Of a stretch of DNA of 64,000 bases, positions 1 through 14,600 are shown one piece after another. Each line of letters begins with the position of its first letter. Within the stretch, counting starts at the first letter, position 1. The position numbers were made by a program, and so were the translations under genes. The DNA lies in NCBI GenBank assembly GCA_947247005.1, contig OX365959.1, positions 36,741,097 to 36,805,096 of the forward strand, written 5' to 3'. The notes beneath the pieces were generated by a model. It made no database searches, was not told where the DNA came from, and saw only the letters and a program-made list of their open reading frames with translations. The DNA is from Spisula solida (taxonomy: Eukaryota; Mollusca; Bivalvia; Venerida; Mactridae).

Positions 1-215
1 TGTAGTTGCTTTGAAACCAGCGAGCATAAAAGGGGGAAAATATGAATACTTTTTGGGAAAAAATTATGATTTTTGGGGGAAAATGGAGGTTATTTTGCCA
101 GGGGAAGGTGCCTGTATTCGGCCCTAAAAATAGCCCCAAAAATCACTGGATGACCAAATACAAAGTTTAATTTAAAGTTACATTACAACCACAGTGTTGT
201 ATTGAAGCTTTATAA

Positions 216-575
216 GGCCTAAAAAAAAATATTGTTTGTTTCCCCATCCCCTACCTACCCGAAAAAAATGGCCCTACCCAAAATATTTTATTGCCCAAAT
301 TGAAATAACATTTTTTTTTATGAAATATTGGGGATGAAAATGTTAATTTTTGTTTACAGGCTTGTTTCTTTCTATTACATTTCGTACATATTCTAAATTT
401 AAGATTGTTGGTTTTCACCTTATAGTTACACATATTACTATATTTCATTATTTGTATGTCTTTACCAATAACTTGTATTCTGAAAGAAATAAAAAAAATA
501 TTTAACCTACCTACCTACCCATTCTAAATCTGCTTGAGTCGGGATGGGGAAACAAAGAATATTTTAAGTTTGGCC
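216..575. repeat. TA-flanked MITE 'GGCC..TTAAAATATT' family, copy 1
   Basis: The ends are inverted: GGCCTAAAA...ATATTGTTTGTTTCCCC on the left, and GGGGAAACAAAGAATATTTTAAGTTTGGCC on the right, the latter running 546-575. The inner part has ACCTACCTACCC stretches on both sides. Other copies are at 5310-5651 and 19831-20163. Confidence 0.7.
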
Positions 576-689
576 TAAACGAATTGTGTTACAATATGAG
601 CCTCTTTAGTACAACGTAAATTCATAACTAACATGTTTGTTATTAATAGAAGTGATCACAGGTCCATGAAAAGTGACTTAGCCCACCTA

Positions 690-902
690 CTGCAAAATCA
701 TTAATTTTCGTGGGGGATTAAATTTCGTGGATTTCGTGGTTCACCTTCAACCACGAAATCAAATCCCATTGAACAATAATTTTGACCCTTGTATTTATTA
801 CCTCAAATGCAAAATCCATGAATTAACGTCCCATCGAAATGTTCTTTTTGACCAAAACCGCGAAATTTCGCCCCATCGAAATTAAATGATTTTACAGTAT
901 AT
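690..902. repeat. ACTGTAAAATCA-type hairpin MITE
   Basis: It begins TACTGCAAAATCATTAATTT and ends in the inverse AAATGATTTTACAGTA. CGTGG and CCACG blocks mirror each other inside. Related copies occur at about 18190-18424, 19067-19277 and 34965-35035, and fragments near 57340-57480. Confidence 0.65.
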
Positions 903-1046
903 TAGTTATTCAGTTATTATTGAAACTAATGTTTTACGAGTATAATGCAAGAAACCTTGTGAAAATCAATAGACTAATAGTTGAGTTGTGAATATTTCTG
1001 TGAGGGAAGTGTGTAAACGGGGAAATCCTCCGTTGCAGACCTTTTA

Positions 1047-2433
1047 TTAGCTCACCTGTCACAAAGTGACAGAGTGAGCTTTTGTGATCACTCTTCGTCC
1101 GTCGTCCGTCGTCCGTCCGTCGTCCGTCCGTCCGTCAACAATTGGCTTGTGTAGACACTAGAGGTCACAATTTTAGCCTAATCTTTATGAAACTTGGTCA
1201 CAATGATCATCTCAACAAAATCTAGGCCAAGTTCGATATTGGGTCATCCGGGGTCAAAAACTAGGTCACTAGGTCAAATCATAGAAAAACCTTGTGTAGT
1301 CACTAGAGGTCACAATTTTGACTTAATCTTTATGAAACTTGGTCACAATGATCATCTCCACAAAATCTAGGTCAAGTTCGATATTGGGTCATCCGGGGTC
1401 AAAAACTAGGTCACAAGGTCAAATCATAGAAAAACCTTGTGTAGTCACTAGAGGTCACAATTTTGACTTAATCTTTATGAAACTTGGTCACAATGATCAT
1501 CTCGACAAAATCTAGGTCAAGTTCGATATTGGGTCATCCGGGGTTAAAAACTAGGTCACAAGGTCAAATCATAGAAAAACCTTGTGTAGTCACTAGAGGT
1601 CACAATTTTGACTAAATCTTTATGAAACTTTGTCACAATGATCATCTCGACAAAATCTAGGTCAAGTTCGATATTGGGTCATAAGGGGTTAAAAACTAGG
1701 TCACAAGGTCAAATCATAGAAAAACCTTGTGTAGTCACTAGAGGTCACAATTTTGGTCTAATCTTTATGAAACTTGGTCACAATAATCATCTCAACAAAA
1801 TCTAGGCCAAGTTTGATATGGGGTCATCTGGGGTCAAAAACTAGGTCACTAGGTCAAATCATAGAAAAACCTTGTGTAGTCACTAGAGGTCACAATTTTG
1901 ACTCAATCTTTATGAAACTTGGTCACAATGGTCATCTCAACAAAATCTAGGTCAAGTTTGATATTGGGTCATCTGGGGTGAAAAACTAGGTCACAATGTC
2001 AAATAATAGAAAAACTTTGTGTAGTCACTAGAGGTCACAATATTGGCCTAATCTGTATGAAACTTGGTCACAATGATCATCTTAACAATATCTAGGTCAA
2101 GTTTGATATTGGGTCATCTTGGGTCAAAAACTAGGTCACATGGTTAAATCATAGAAAAACCTTGTGTAGTCACTAGAGGTCACAATGTCGACCTTATCTT
2201 TATGAAACTTGGTCACAATGATCATCTCAACAAAATCTAGGCCAAGTTTGATATTGGTTTATCTGGGGTCAAAAACTAGGTCATTAAGTCAAATCATATA
2301 AAAACCTTGTGTAGTCACTAGAGGTCAAAATATTGGCCTTATCTGTATGAAACTTGGTCACAATGATCATCTCTACAAAATCTAGGTCAAGTTCGACAGG
2401 TGAGCGACCTAGGGCCCTTTGGGCCCTCTTGTT
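1047..2433 (+). mobile_element. Helentron-like element, family 1, with nine-unit 145-bp minisatellite
   Basis: It starts TTAGCTCACCTGTCAC, whose hairpin partner is GTGACAGAGTGAGCT. It continues through a CCGTCCGTC-rich stretch, then about nine tandem units of 145 bp, and ends in the hairpin GGGCCCTTTGGGCCC followed by TCTTGTTT. The second copy is at 60889-61876 in reverse. Helentron and HINE elements are known for tandem arrays, 3' hairpins and insertion between T residues without long duplications; assignment to that group is inference. Confidence 0.75.
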
Positions 2434-2684
2434 TAAATATGTATATATAGACGGTATTGGACACTTTTCATGGACCTGTGGAAGTGATTGTGTATGGTAC
2501 ATTTTACATGCTTAATAAAAAAATATTAGAACACAATTTTCAAGTTCATTGTCGTTTTTGCTGAGTTTTCCGGCTCCGTATTTGAACCAACTCTATTTAG
2601 GAAGTCCAATTTCAATAAAGGTACCAATGTGGTTTAATTATTGAGGTTTTCTGTATATTAACTGTTATCATATATTTTTGTCAG

Positions 2685-5600
2685 GTTTACTCAATGCTCA
2701 GTCACCAGACGATGTTATAAAGACGGAACCCTTGTCTCCCACATTCTCACATCATTCTGACAGCTGTGACAGCGGTATATCTCAGGTAGGTTACCCTACG
2801 TACTGTTATAATACGTGGGTCATTCAATAAATTCGTAGAATGTGTTAATCATTTTAACATCCGATGACTCAGAGAAAAACAAACTACATTATGTTTAACA
2901 ACAGCCTTTCGGACACAAGTGCTGAAAATATTGCGTAAAACAACGCTTTTTTAAAGAAAATATATGGCTAAAATTTAAATATCATCATACCAGTACCACC
3001 ACACACCGCAATTTATTATCTGACGTCAGCGACGTGATTGACGTTTTGCTGTTTCTCAAAGGGTAGCCCGAAATGAAATTATGTTATTAACATAGAAATA
3101 AACATTCAAATTAATTCAAGTTATACATTAAGGCTTGGCATAATGGTTGTATATTATCATGAAAACACCTCACATATTTCGACGAACGATGCATGAAACG
3201 TCACTACGTTTTCCAGTCTGCACATCCCTGTATCGTTTTCAATACCATGCTGTGCTTCAGAAATTTGTTTTTGCCACTTAAACACAAGACCACTGCATGC
3301 TGTGTGTTCTCCCTTCGTTGTCTGTAACAGATATTGTGTGTCTCTTGTGTTTTTCCAAGCCCCATGCACAATTCAATAGTCGTATAAATTTCCTTGCGTA
3401 AAGAAATAGACATTTTGACATTATTGAAAACCCGACTCGCCTTGATAAAACCGTTTTTAGTCCCCTACCGGCTTTTGACAGGAGGGGACTATAGGTTTGC
3501 CCTCCGTCCTTCCTTCAGTCCGTCCGTCAAAAAATCTGGATAAGGACATAACTCAAACAGTTTCCAAGCTAGGTTTATGAAACTTGGTATGTGGATAGAG
3601 GGCAATAAAGGGATTATGCACGTCTAAAATATTTTGATTCTGACAAAAATTGTGGTTGCTATGGCAACAGAAACATTGAAAATGGCTTAAAACCGGCAGG
3701 GGACTTCTGTATTGCTTGCAATTCTCAATTACTTGTTAATTTACACTCTGACGTCCAAATAACTTCATAATTTCATGAAATGTCATGATTATATTTTGTA
3801 ATAATTTGGCAGAATCATTGGAATGTACATTAACTTGGTCGGAATTTATAACTAGTTGAACAAATGAAAAAAGAACATTACGTCTGTCGGGGCTGGTAGC
3901 GCGTTACTATGGTAATACAATGGCTGATGACATGATACTCATTTGCACTATTGAAGATAAATTTGTATTGACTGTTGGTAATAAGTAACTGTTTGTAATG
4001 TTATAAGAAATTATTGTTAAAACGCAATAATAATCAAATGAGAATGATTGACTACGAATATATTGAATGACCCTCGTACATGACATGGTGGTCGAGTGGA
4101 TAACTCTCATGACTATTAAGCGGTCCCTGGTTCAAATCTCGACCGCGACACTTTGTCATTCCTTAAACATTTTTCAATGTTTCCTATCCAATTGTGCCAA
4201 GTCCCGGCCCTGATATCCCAAAGCATCTCAAGTAGAAATCTCATTTAAATTTTTGTTTTGTGATGTGAATTTTGAGTCCAGCCTCCCGTGGAAATAATCA
4301 AAACGACACATGGCAATATTTGAGATGAGATTTGGCTCAGACTGAGATGTTTCGGGAGATCGGGGCTTGAGCTACACGAAATCTGGGTCGTATGATTGTC
4401 CCTATAAAATCAGTAATTAAACCTCTGTTTGAACTTACTGCTAAATTAAGATATGAACGTCTCATACTGTTGGTTGCCTACAGGCAGAAGTATTTATGTG
4501 GTTTCCTTTATTTATTGACACACACATGAGCACAATTGGGATGTGAAATCAAAACAATTTATAAATTTAATTGCAATTTATGTAAAATTAAGTTAACATT
4601 TTATCCGGAGTTTACTGTTTTCATACATTGGGTAATAAACTCAGAAGAAAAAATGTGGCAGCCGACAGGAGACGCCTGGTTGGAGAAGTATTATGATTGG
4701 TTGGATTATTATAGGGCCTCCTGGTGTAATCTGTCGACAGATATTCCGCAACACATGTATAATGTTAGTATCTGGTGTTTTAACACGGACTGAAAGTCAT
4801 TGAACTTGGTGTTTTTAACATACATGTAGTCTGAAAGTGAGTTACTCGGTGTTTAAAAAACTGTACTGAAAGTCATTGAACTTGGTGTTTAAAAAAATGT
4901 ACTGAAAGTCATTGAACTTGGTGTTTAAAAACCTGTGCAGGGGTGGTACTCACAAAAAACATCTTAGCAGAAAACTTATAAATTTCTTAACATCGTAAAT
5001 TTTTCTAAAAGTGTGTCAAGAGCAGTTATGCAGTATACATAGATAGAGATAGCTAAACAAAAAAATCAAGACACGTCAATTTGTTGGCCTAGAATTAGAA
5101 GGTCGTAAGTCCAAAATCAATCTTTTGAGAAGACAAGAAAAACTGTTTAAAAACTATTCTTTACTTTAATATGGAGAAACAAGCTTTTTAAACTTCAGTT
5201 TGGTCAACATGACCACTTCTGATTTTCATGAAAATAGACCCATTAGAAGCGCCTTGAAATGCAGATTTCTAATATACATGCGTCTTATAAGGTCTTAAGT
5301 AGTACTGACTAGGCCTAAAATAAAATATTGTTTGTTTCCCCATCCCCTACCTACCCGATTTAAAAGGGCCCTACCCAAAATATTTTATTGCCCAAATTGA
5401 AATGATATTTTTTTTATAAAAAATTGGAAGTGAAAATTTTGTTTTTTTGTTTGCTGGCTTCTTTCTTACCATTAAATTTTAGATGGTTTTCACCTTAGAG
5501 TTAATTCTAAATTTCATTATTTGTATGTCTAGACCATTAACTATCATACTGAAACAATTCCAAAAAAAAAATATTTACCCTACCTACCTACCCATTCTAA

Positions 5601-8600
5601 ATCTGCTAGGGTCGGGATGGGGAAACCAAGAATATTTTAAGTTCGGCCCTACTACTTACGACCTTCTAATTCTAAGCCAGCGAATTATTGTTCTATGTAT
5701 ACTATGTAAACAGCTACTATAGTCACTAAGAAAACATGGATTATTCTTCAAATTGCGGGAAATATGAACTGCGCAAATTTTAACTTAGTCAAAATATTTC
5801 AGTTTTCAACTAACTTAAAGATCTATGCTTTGTGTTTACCCGTCCTGGTTAACATTTAGATGCAGCAAGGAACATGCAGTCTGGTTGCACTCAACTCATA
5901 ATTTTTGTCCTTGCTGTATACTACAGGGGTGTCAATATTCCTTATTTATCCGGAATTCTGATTTGATCTATCCTGAAACAGCTCTGAATTCTGACCCAAA
6001 AAAAGTTATTTGATGAAAAGTAAAGGCGAAGTTATGGTCAATTTAATCTGCTCTGAAGAATTCATTCAATACAAACTGGGTTAAATGTGAAAACAATGTG
6101 GTTGAAGGCCTCTGGTTTGGCAAATATGGTCAGACACTTATGAGTTTCAGGATTTTTAAATTGACTCTGTTGACATCCCTGTGTAAACTAATTGACATGA
6201 TTGTTGTATCCTTATTAGTCCCCTACCGGTTTTTGACCGGAGGGGACTATAGGTTTGCCCTCCGTCCGTCAGTCAGTCAGTCCGTCAAAAAATCTGGATC
6301 CTGATATAACTTGGAACAGTTTGCAAGCTAGGTTTATGAAACTTGGTATGTGGATAGGGGGCAATGAGGAGATTATGCACGTCTAAAAATATTTTGATTC
6401 TGACAAAAATTGTGGTTGCTATGGCGACAGAAAGAGCGAAAATATGTCCAAATCTGGATCCTGCCATAACAGTTTTCAAGCTAGGTTTATGAAACTTGAT
6501 ATGCGGATAGGGGGCAATGAGGGGATTATGCACGTCTAAAAATATTTTGATTCTGACAAAAATTGTGGTTGCTATGGGAACAGAAACATTGAAAATGGCT
6601 TAAAACCGGTAGGGGACTTCTGTATTGCTTGCAATTCTTAATTACTTGTTTTACAGGTTGTTGAACAGCCATACACAGTGACTGGTGGTTTACATACCGA
6701 CCCATCATTATCACCACCACATACACCCCTCATAGTGTCAGCCCCTGCCTCACCGTTAGATCTCACATATACCATTAAAAGTGAAACATCATCTCCTCTA
6801 CCATCTTGTAACAGGTAAGATGTCTCATGTTTTCAAAGATGCAGTGATTTTTTTCCTTCTTTATTTGGGTCCGGTAAACGGACTCTTCCCCAATTGCAAA
6901 TAGGCTATAATATTCCCAATTTGGAATGGAGAAATTCCCAATAAACAATTTTAAAAAATAATTTATCAAATCGGGCTTAAAATGATAAAGTTTTGAACAT
7001 ATTTGACAACAGGTCAAGCATAAAAGTTCAAAAAGCCCAGTAAACATTCACATGTAATCTCTTTTTCTGTTTTATTTCGCCTTTCTGCTTCATGGAATTT
7101 CCAAATTTCAAGTTGTCACGACACGAAAATTCCCAATCTGAACGGACCCGGACCCTTTCCCAAAGAGGCAAAAAAAATCACTGAGATGGGCGTTGCAATT
7201 TTCCGAAAAATTTAGGAATTCCTGATTTTGAATACAGAAATCAGAGTTTGGAATTTTTATGCACCGGCATCTAATGATGCGGGAGGCATATAGTGATTGT
7301 CTTGTCTGTTCATTTGTTGGGTGGTTCAGTGGTGAGGGCTGCTGATGGCTGATTTGAAGGTTGTGGCTTCGATCCCTACTCCTGCTGGATCAAAAACAGA
7401 AATGCTTTTCAGGGTTTCCCACCTTACATAACTAAAATTACTAAGTCTTTATGACGAGTTGTTAAGCGAGGTCCCGTGTATGAAGCTTTACATCGGCACT
7501 TAAAAGAACCAGGGATGCTTCTGGAACTGGTGCATCTTCTGTATCATGCGCTATCCCCCAAAAACTAAAGTGACTAACCTCTTCCTTCTGGTTAGGATTA
7601 TATGCCAGGAAAACGGGTGAATTTAATTGGCTTCTTAATTTCTAACTTTCACACATTAGCTCCTGTTCTTCTTAAATCTGGTATTTTCTTTTACGCCAAG
7701 ATACCACAGTGACTGTATGGCACTCCACTTAGTTCATTTTGCAACAATATTATATAGTTTTTTTATCCCCCCCTATCGATAGATGGGGAGGCATATAGTG
7801 ATTCACCTGTCCGTCCGTCCGTCCTGGTTAACCCAAATTGACCGTTTCTTCTAGCATTATTATGGCTTGCTACAAAGCTTTCATACTTGCATGGATGTTG
7901 TGTATGAACACTCTCCACACGCCTGTACCACCTAACCCCATTTTGACCTTCACCTTGACCTAATTTTGGACTTAGACTTATTTATGGACAAGGCTTCCAC
8001 AGGGGGCATAAGCGTTTATTGAACGCAGTCTTGTTTTACATAATTTATTAGTTTTGACAAATTACTAAATGAAATAACCTGACAACCATGTGTGTCACAT
8101 TGTCACAGTTAGTTTACAGCTGTAACTGTTATATAAGATCATTAACTCTTTGTTCGATGGTAACAATAACTTAATGCTTACTGAATCTATTAAATCAATA
8201 ATTAAATAGGTAAATTTGTTAGGTTGGTTACTTGGTAGGTGTGAACATTTTACTGTGTCACACATATCTACGAACCTACTTTTCATCAATATATATTTTT
8301 TTTTCGTCTCATTTATGTACATACATATAACAAACACAGTTAACGTAACAGGTAAAACTAAGTACACAACCATTCAATCTTGAATTATAAGAGACGTTTG
8401 ATAATCATATAATAATCTGATTATCATAATTCCATATCTAATCTTCACAAATAACGATTACATTATTTATCAACACTATATACATAGGTAAAACTATCAA
8501 TGTGTATCATTATGCAGAGTTGCAGACCCCTTCACCACAATAAGAGAAAATGACCCTTAAAATGTGGCTTTTTGGAAATTTCAAGGGTCAAAACCCCTAC

Positions 8601-11600
8601 ACCCGAGTTAAATGAAACTATTGTGATTTCTGTAAGCGTAAGGTAAAATAGTGCTCTGTGGTTGTACGTTTATAGAGAAATGATCCTTGTTTAAAACTTA
8701 AACCATTGATATATATTTGTTACTTTTGTTTTCAGTAACACATTAATACTAGATGGTGCAACAGTTAACATTGACTCCATTATCAACTCCAAGATCCCCA
8801 TACAACCAAAACCTGAGTCATTAGAGCCGAGTAGTCCAAAGAGAAGTCGTAGTATGACCGTTCCTGCAGGTAGGACACTGTAACACTATTGTGATACCTA
8901 CAATCCTATGTTGAGTCCTCACCTCAATTAAGCAAACATGTGTCTTAAAAATCAATATATTTGAGGCATTTAGTATTAAAAATCAATATTTTTGAGGCAT
9001 TTAGTATTAAAAATCAATATATTTGAGGCATTTAGTATTAAAAATCAATATTTTTGAGGCATTTAGTATTAAAAATCAATATATTCGAGGCATTTAGTAT
9101 TAAAAATCAATATATTCGAGGCATTTAGTATTAACAATCAATATATTTGAGGCATTTAGTATTAAAAATCAATATATTTGAGGCATTTAGTATTGAAAAT
9201 CAATATATTTGAGTTATTTAGTATTAAAAATCAATATATTTGTCAGAGGCATTTAGTATTAAAAATCAATTAATTGGAGCCATTTAATGTTATAACCAAT
9301 ATTTTGGAGCCATTTAGTTTAGTGCGCTGGATTTGTAACCTGGTGATCTGGATGCAGCAGGTCATACCCTTCCATTAAAATTTGATTACTAAGTTGATTT
9401 TCCCGCCACATCATTATGGAGAATGTATTGGTTCCTTGTAGACAGGTTAATTAGTACTGGTTAGAATACAGTCCTGGAAAACTGGTTGGGGGAATCAGCT
9501 GTTCGTATTTAGATTGTTTAGAAAGGGCATCAAACCCAAGTAAACAAAACTGATACATGATTATTTGTTCAAGCCCCATTTTATCTGGTAAGCTTGATTA
9601 TTAAGACTACCCCAATTAGGCAAGTTTTAAAGTATCACAGTGAGGGTCATATTATTGAAGTTTTGCTGTGCACTGTATGCTGTATTCGGCTATTTCTGTT
9701 GAATGCTACCTTCCTTGTCCGATTTGTTAGTACCTCACTGTAAAATTGTCAGTAATTAGTCTATGAAGCAGCAGTTTCACTAGCTTCTGAATCTGAAGGA
9801 TCATTTTGATACTTTTGACTAAATTTTACCATTTTATAGAGTCTGACAAAATACCCATGTTTTTAAGAGAAAATGACCATTCAAACCAAGATTGGAAATT
9901 TCAAGGGTCAAATCCCCTTCCCCCAATTCATATGGAACCCCTGAATGAATTCTTACATAACGCAATATGTTCCCTTACTTTACAGCTCCACAACAAAAAT
10001 CCCTAGTTCTTACAGCGGAAGAGTTTCAACAACTTACAAATCAAGGTGTGCTGAGATTCCAGCCTCCTAAACAGGAGAGTATCTTACAGCCGTCAGTGTT
10101 ACCTGCCTCCATTACAAACATCACACATTCGCAAACCCTCCCTACCTATACATCATCAAGTAGTATACATGTTGAAGATAATAAAGATGTAAGTACTCTC
10201 ATAACTTATTCAGCAGGCCAAGACACTATTTTGGCCATTGGTCCGACAGGGCAAAAGTGCCCCATTTGTAAATAGGACAGTTACTGGTCCTCTAGAATTT
10301 TCACTGGTCCTTCTGGATTTTCACTTGTCTTGGACCTGCGGACCAGTGTTAGTGTCAAGCCCTGTTCAGGTGTCCTACAATTCCGGAATAATCTGGCCCC
10401 GATCTCCCAAAGGATCTCAATTTGAGCTAAATCTCATCTCACATATTGTCATTCATCTTTGAAGTAATTTCCATGGAAGGCTGGACTCAAATTGGCATCA
10501 CAACACAGACTCATTTTTCTGAGTTTATTGCAGTAAAATGTCTAGATAAAAAACTTCTGATGTATCAAAAATTCAGACTCTGATTTAAGCAAAATCTCAA
10601 TTTGAGCTGAGAATTCTACTTGAGATGCGTTGGGAGATCGGGGCCTGCACTAAAAAGATTAAACATTTCTGCAGAAATTAGAAGTTATTTGATGGAAAAA
10701 TTCAAAGAATTGACAAAGTTATGGTCATTTGAAATTTTACATGCTAAATTTTGACGATAAAAAATGTTTGAAACAAAGTTTTGGTGTTAAGATGTGTGCT
10801 AATGTGACCCAAAACAGACTTAATACGTCCTATTTCAGGATTGGGCATTATGTCTCAGTAGGACCCCTGGTATTAGACATGGTACATGAAATTAAATCAT
10901 ACTTTAAAATTACATTGTATTTGATATTAATAACCTCTGATATTTCCTGGTTTCCGATTGATAACTTTAGTTAGGAATGAGATATCATAATGAAACTTGC
11001 TGTGTAGGTAGCTTATATGTAAACCTTGCCTGTGATTGAAAGTGGGGTTGGTATGATGAAACTTGCTGTGTAGGTAGCTTATATGTAAACCTTGCCTGTG
11101 ATTGAAAGTGGGGTTGGTATGATGAAACTTGCTGTGTAGGTAGCTTATATGTAAACCTTGCTTGGGATTGAAAGTGTGAGTTGGTGGGGGCAAGGTCACT
11201 GTTACAAAAAATAGCATTAGACTAGGATTCCCAAAAAAAACTGGTTTTCATGGAAGTTCCATGTCTTGTAATGTGTTATAATTGTTACGAATATATATTG
11301 AATGTTTATCTTTATTTACAGCACAAATTTGTCAAAAGACAACAAAGAATGATCAAGAACAGAGAATCTGCAAGTTTGTCTCGGAAAAGGAAAAAAGAAG
11401 TAAGTACTGAGTTGTGTACTTTTGCTAGATTAGCCCCTTAACTTGGTATCTTAGCGGTTTATATTCGCTTGATTATCCCCTTTTCTTGGTAGTTAAATAA
11501 GGGGTTTCTTGTTGTCATCCATGAAAATACCGCTGCAATACAACAGTGAACTGTTTTAGTAACATACTTGCATTAAGGATAGAAGTTTGATACAAAGTAT

Positions 11601-14600
11601 TGAAAACCCTTCTAGTATTCCACTTAATTATAAAAGTTTGCATTATTTACCAAGGTTCGCACAGGCCTTGAAAAGTCCTGGAATTTGGTTTCAACCTTGA
11701 CAAGTAATTGAAGTGCTGCCTTGACAAAATGCCAAAATGGTACTTGAATTTAACTGAAAATCCTTGAATTTAGGCAAACAGCCTATAATATACATGCATA
11801 TGTGTAATGGATGTTGTCAAAATGACACATTATCTGAGTAAAAAATGAAAAAGAAACAGTTATTCTTGCAAATTAAAAGTATGTAAATGTACGGGTGCAA
11901 GAATTAGACATGTAGTGCTAAGCATTAGTTATGATGATCATGTTTGTCCAGCACAAAGTGTCAAAATCGTACAATTTTACCTTCAAGTTGGTAAATATTA
12001 GGAAAATGCCTTGAAAATACAAATTCTACCTTGAAAAGTCCTTGAATTTGTGTGTGAGAATTGTGTATGAACTATGTTTCACATGCACTTCATTATTGTA
12101 TTTTATTTCAGTATATGTCATCATTGGAAGGTAGATTAAAGGCGTTTTCAGACGAAAATGATAAATTACGAAATGAGAATCTCTCCTTGAAAAGGAAATT
12201 GTCAGAGTTACATTCCGAGGTAAGACTTGGGATTACATTTTGGCATGATGTGGATCGGGTCAGCTTGTTGTGTTGTGGCTTTGGTACATGAAATATTTGC
12301 TGGTAGCATAAAAATGACTAAACAGTCACAAAATTCATTTCTTTAATGATTAAGGTCTTTGTAATTGTCCCATTTTCAGGCCTGTTTCTGATGTAATTGG
12401 CCCAGAAATAAATCTTGGAGGCAGGTTTTGGAAAGCATTTATTATACCTCCAGATACATAGTATATGGGGGGCTATATTGGAGTCATGCTTGAGGTTGGT
12501 TGGTCTGTTGGTCAGTGCAAAATTTATCAGCGCTATTTCTCAGTAACCAATTGTCAGATTTCAACGAAACTTTGCATGACTGATCAGTACCAAGTCTAAT
12601 TGTGCATATCTGACTGTGTCAAGCAGTAGCTGGGGTTATTCATCACATTCAGTGATATTTCTTGTTCACATTTATTTACTATGAAGAAGTGCCAAAATAG
12701 TGAAAATATAAAAAAAGCAGACACCCTAAAAACATTTATGGTTACAGCATACTTTCAGGGTATGTTGTGATACTAGAAACAAATGATTTGTTTAAGCCTG
12801 AGTTGCATGTGTTGTTTTTGTTTTCTTACAGAATGAAAGTTTAAAGAAGACATATACTGTAGCTCCAGCATTAAAGAAGACTATTGTGTTTGGTGTATTT
12901 ATAATGCTCAGTTTGAACATCGGCTCATGGAGGTAATACACTATACTTTATATTTGTCATTATGTACTGTAATTATTTGCTCGACGTCTGTCTATGTGTC
13001 TGGATGGATGTCACAAAGATTGTTTATGCTAGCTCTGTTCGCGAATTGGTCTCATTTCAATGAATAATTGGTAATAAGCTTAGTTGTACACATTGTCCGT
13101 AATTTAAAGTTGGATGGTTTTTGCCAGAGTTATAGCCCTTTGTGGGAGATGTGTCTCAAGTTTGCATGGTTAATGTTTTTCTTATTTAATTTTTCAGTAA
13201 CATAATTTTAACGGACAGAACTATAAATATGAAGGAAAAGCTGACCCATCCGATAGTACATAGAGGGAGGCAGCTGATGGCAGTGGAGGAAGATCAACGT
13301 CCATGGTCAGATTCCGACACCGTGTCTAAACTACATGACCTGATCATGGAGTACGGAGAGACGGCTAAGGAGAAGTTCAGTAAATTCAATGTGACGGATG
13401 TTCCCCCTATGTGTCCAATGTACTTCAATAAGACAGAGTCAATGAGGTTTGTTTGCATTGATTAATTTGCCTGTTTAATTCTGTCACCTATGTCGTAGGG
13501 CTCATAAAAATCTTATACCCAGGATGGGGATCGAACCCGCGACCTCCCACTTGCAAGTCAGGTGCTCTACCAACTGAGCTACCCAGGCTGACGACAGTAC
13601 TAAATAACTGTATCAGTTAAATACTGGTTGTATGACATACATATAGTGAAGAGACATATTTTTTTTGTGCTGAACTCTGTCTGGATGTCTGTCTGGGTGG
13701 GTTGATGTCACAAAGTTTGTCCGCGCTAGGGCTCCTTACCCAGTGGTTGGATTTCCATGAAACTGCACATGAAAACTTGGTTCTACGCCTAGTTGTGTAT
13801 AGGTCAGGAATTTTCTGTCAGACGAATACTTAGAGACCTATGATTTTTTGCTGAACTCTGTGATGTCAAAAAGTTTGTCCACGATAGTTTTCCTTACCCA
13901 GTAGTTGGATTTCAATGAAGCTTCACATGAATACTAGTTGGGCATATTGTCAGCAATTTTAGGTTGGTTGAATATCAGGCCTGACGAATATTGCCATAGT
14001 ATGGCCCTTTGTTGGAAAAACCCTGCAAGTTTTTACGGAAAAGTTCTTCAGTCATATAACATACAGGTAGAGAGACCAGCTGCTCAAATGTCAATATTTT
14101 ATTGTTACAATGTGTTGCCCCATTATGAATATATATTAGCAGTATGTCACATCATTTTAATATAAATTATTGATTGCTTACACAGATTGGCGGAGCAGCT
14201 TGCCGACTTAATTTATCGTGATATATGATTGATGTACTTGATTCAGGGGTGTCAATCTTCCTGATTTATTCGGAATTCCTGATTTATCTAATCTGCTAAT
14301 CTGAATGAGCTATGATTGCAGATCAAAATAAAAGTTATTTGATGAAAATATCTCAAGAAATGGCAAAGTTATGGTCAATTTAATCTGCTCTGAAGGATTT
14401 TATTCAATAAAAAGTGAGTTAAATATAGAAACAATGTGGTTGTAGGCATGTTGTTTGGCAAATATGGTCAGCAGCATATGATTGTCAGGCTTTTTGAATT
14501 TCGCTCTGTTGACACCCCTGACATAATCAATGACAGAAATTCAAAATGGTCGAGAACAAAAAACCAATCATGAAAAAAAAGTTACACAAAAATAAAGTGA

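Larger units (their letters stand above)
657..2480. mobile_element. hAT-like non-autonomous transposon with 8-bp TSD
   Basis: The termini are CACAGGTCCATGAAAAGTG at 657-675 and its exact inverse at 2462-2480. They are flanked by the identical octamer GAAGTGAT (649-656 and 2481-2488). An 8-bp duplication with CA-starting inverted repeats is typical of hAT transposons. Inside are a TACTGCAAAATCATT-type MITE (about 690-900) and the 145-bp minisatellite element at 1047-2433. No transposase ORF is present. Confidence 0.88.

Noticed and set aside
8946..9300. CRISPR-like array of 31-base repeats
   Set aside because: The repeats are directly joined with no unique spacers and lie in an animal intron; ordinary tandem repeat.
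10927..11217. 96-codon minus-strand frame with repeated [14 protein letters not shown]
   Set aside because: It is the reading of the 66-bp tandem repeat; 66 is a multiple of three so the frame stays open by chance.
13503..13592. Functional tRNA-Ala gene on the minus strand
   Set aside because: A and B boxes are good but the acceptor arms are direct repeats (CCTGGGT) and cannot pair, so it is called a SINE head.
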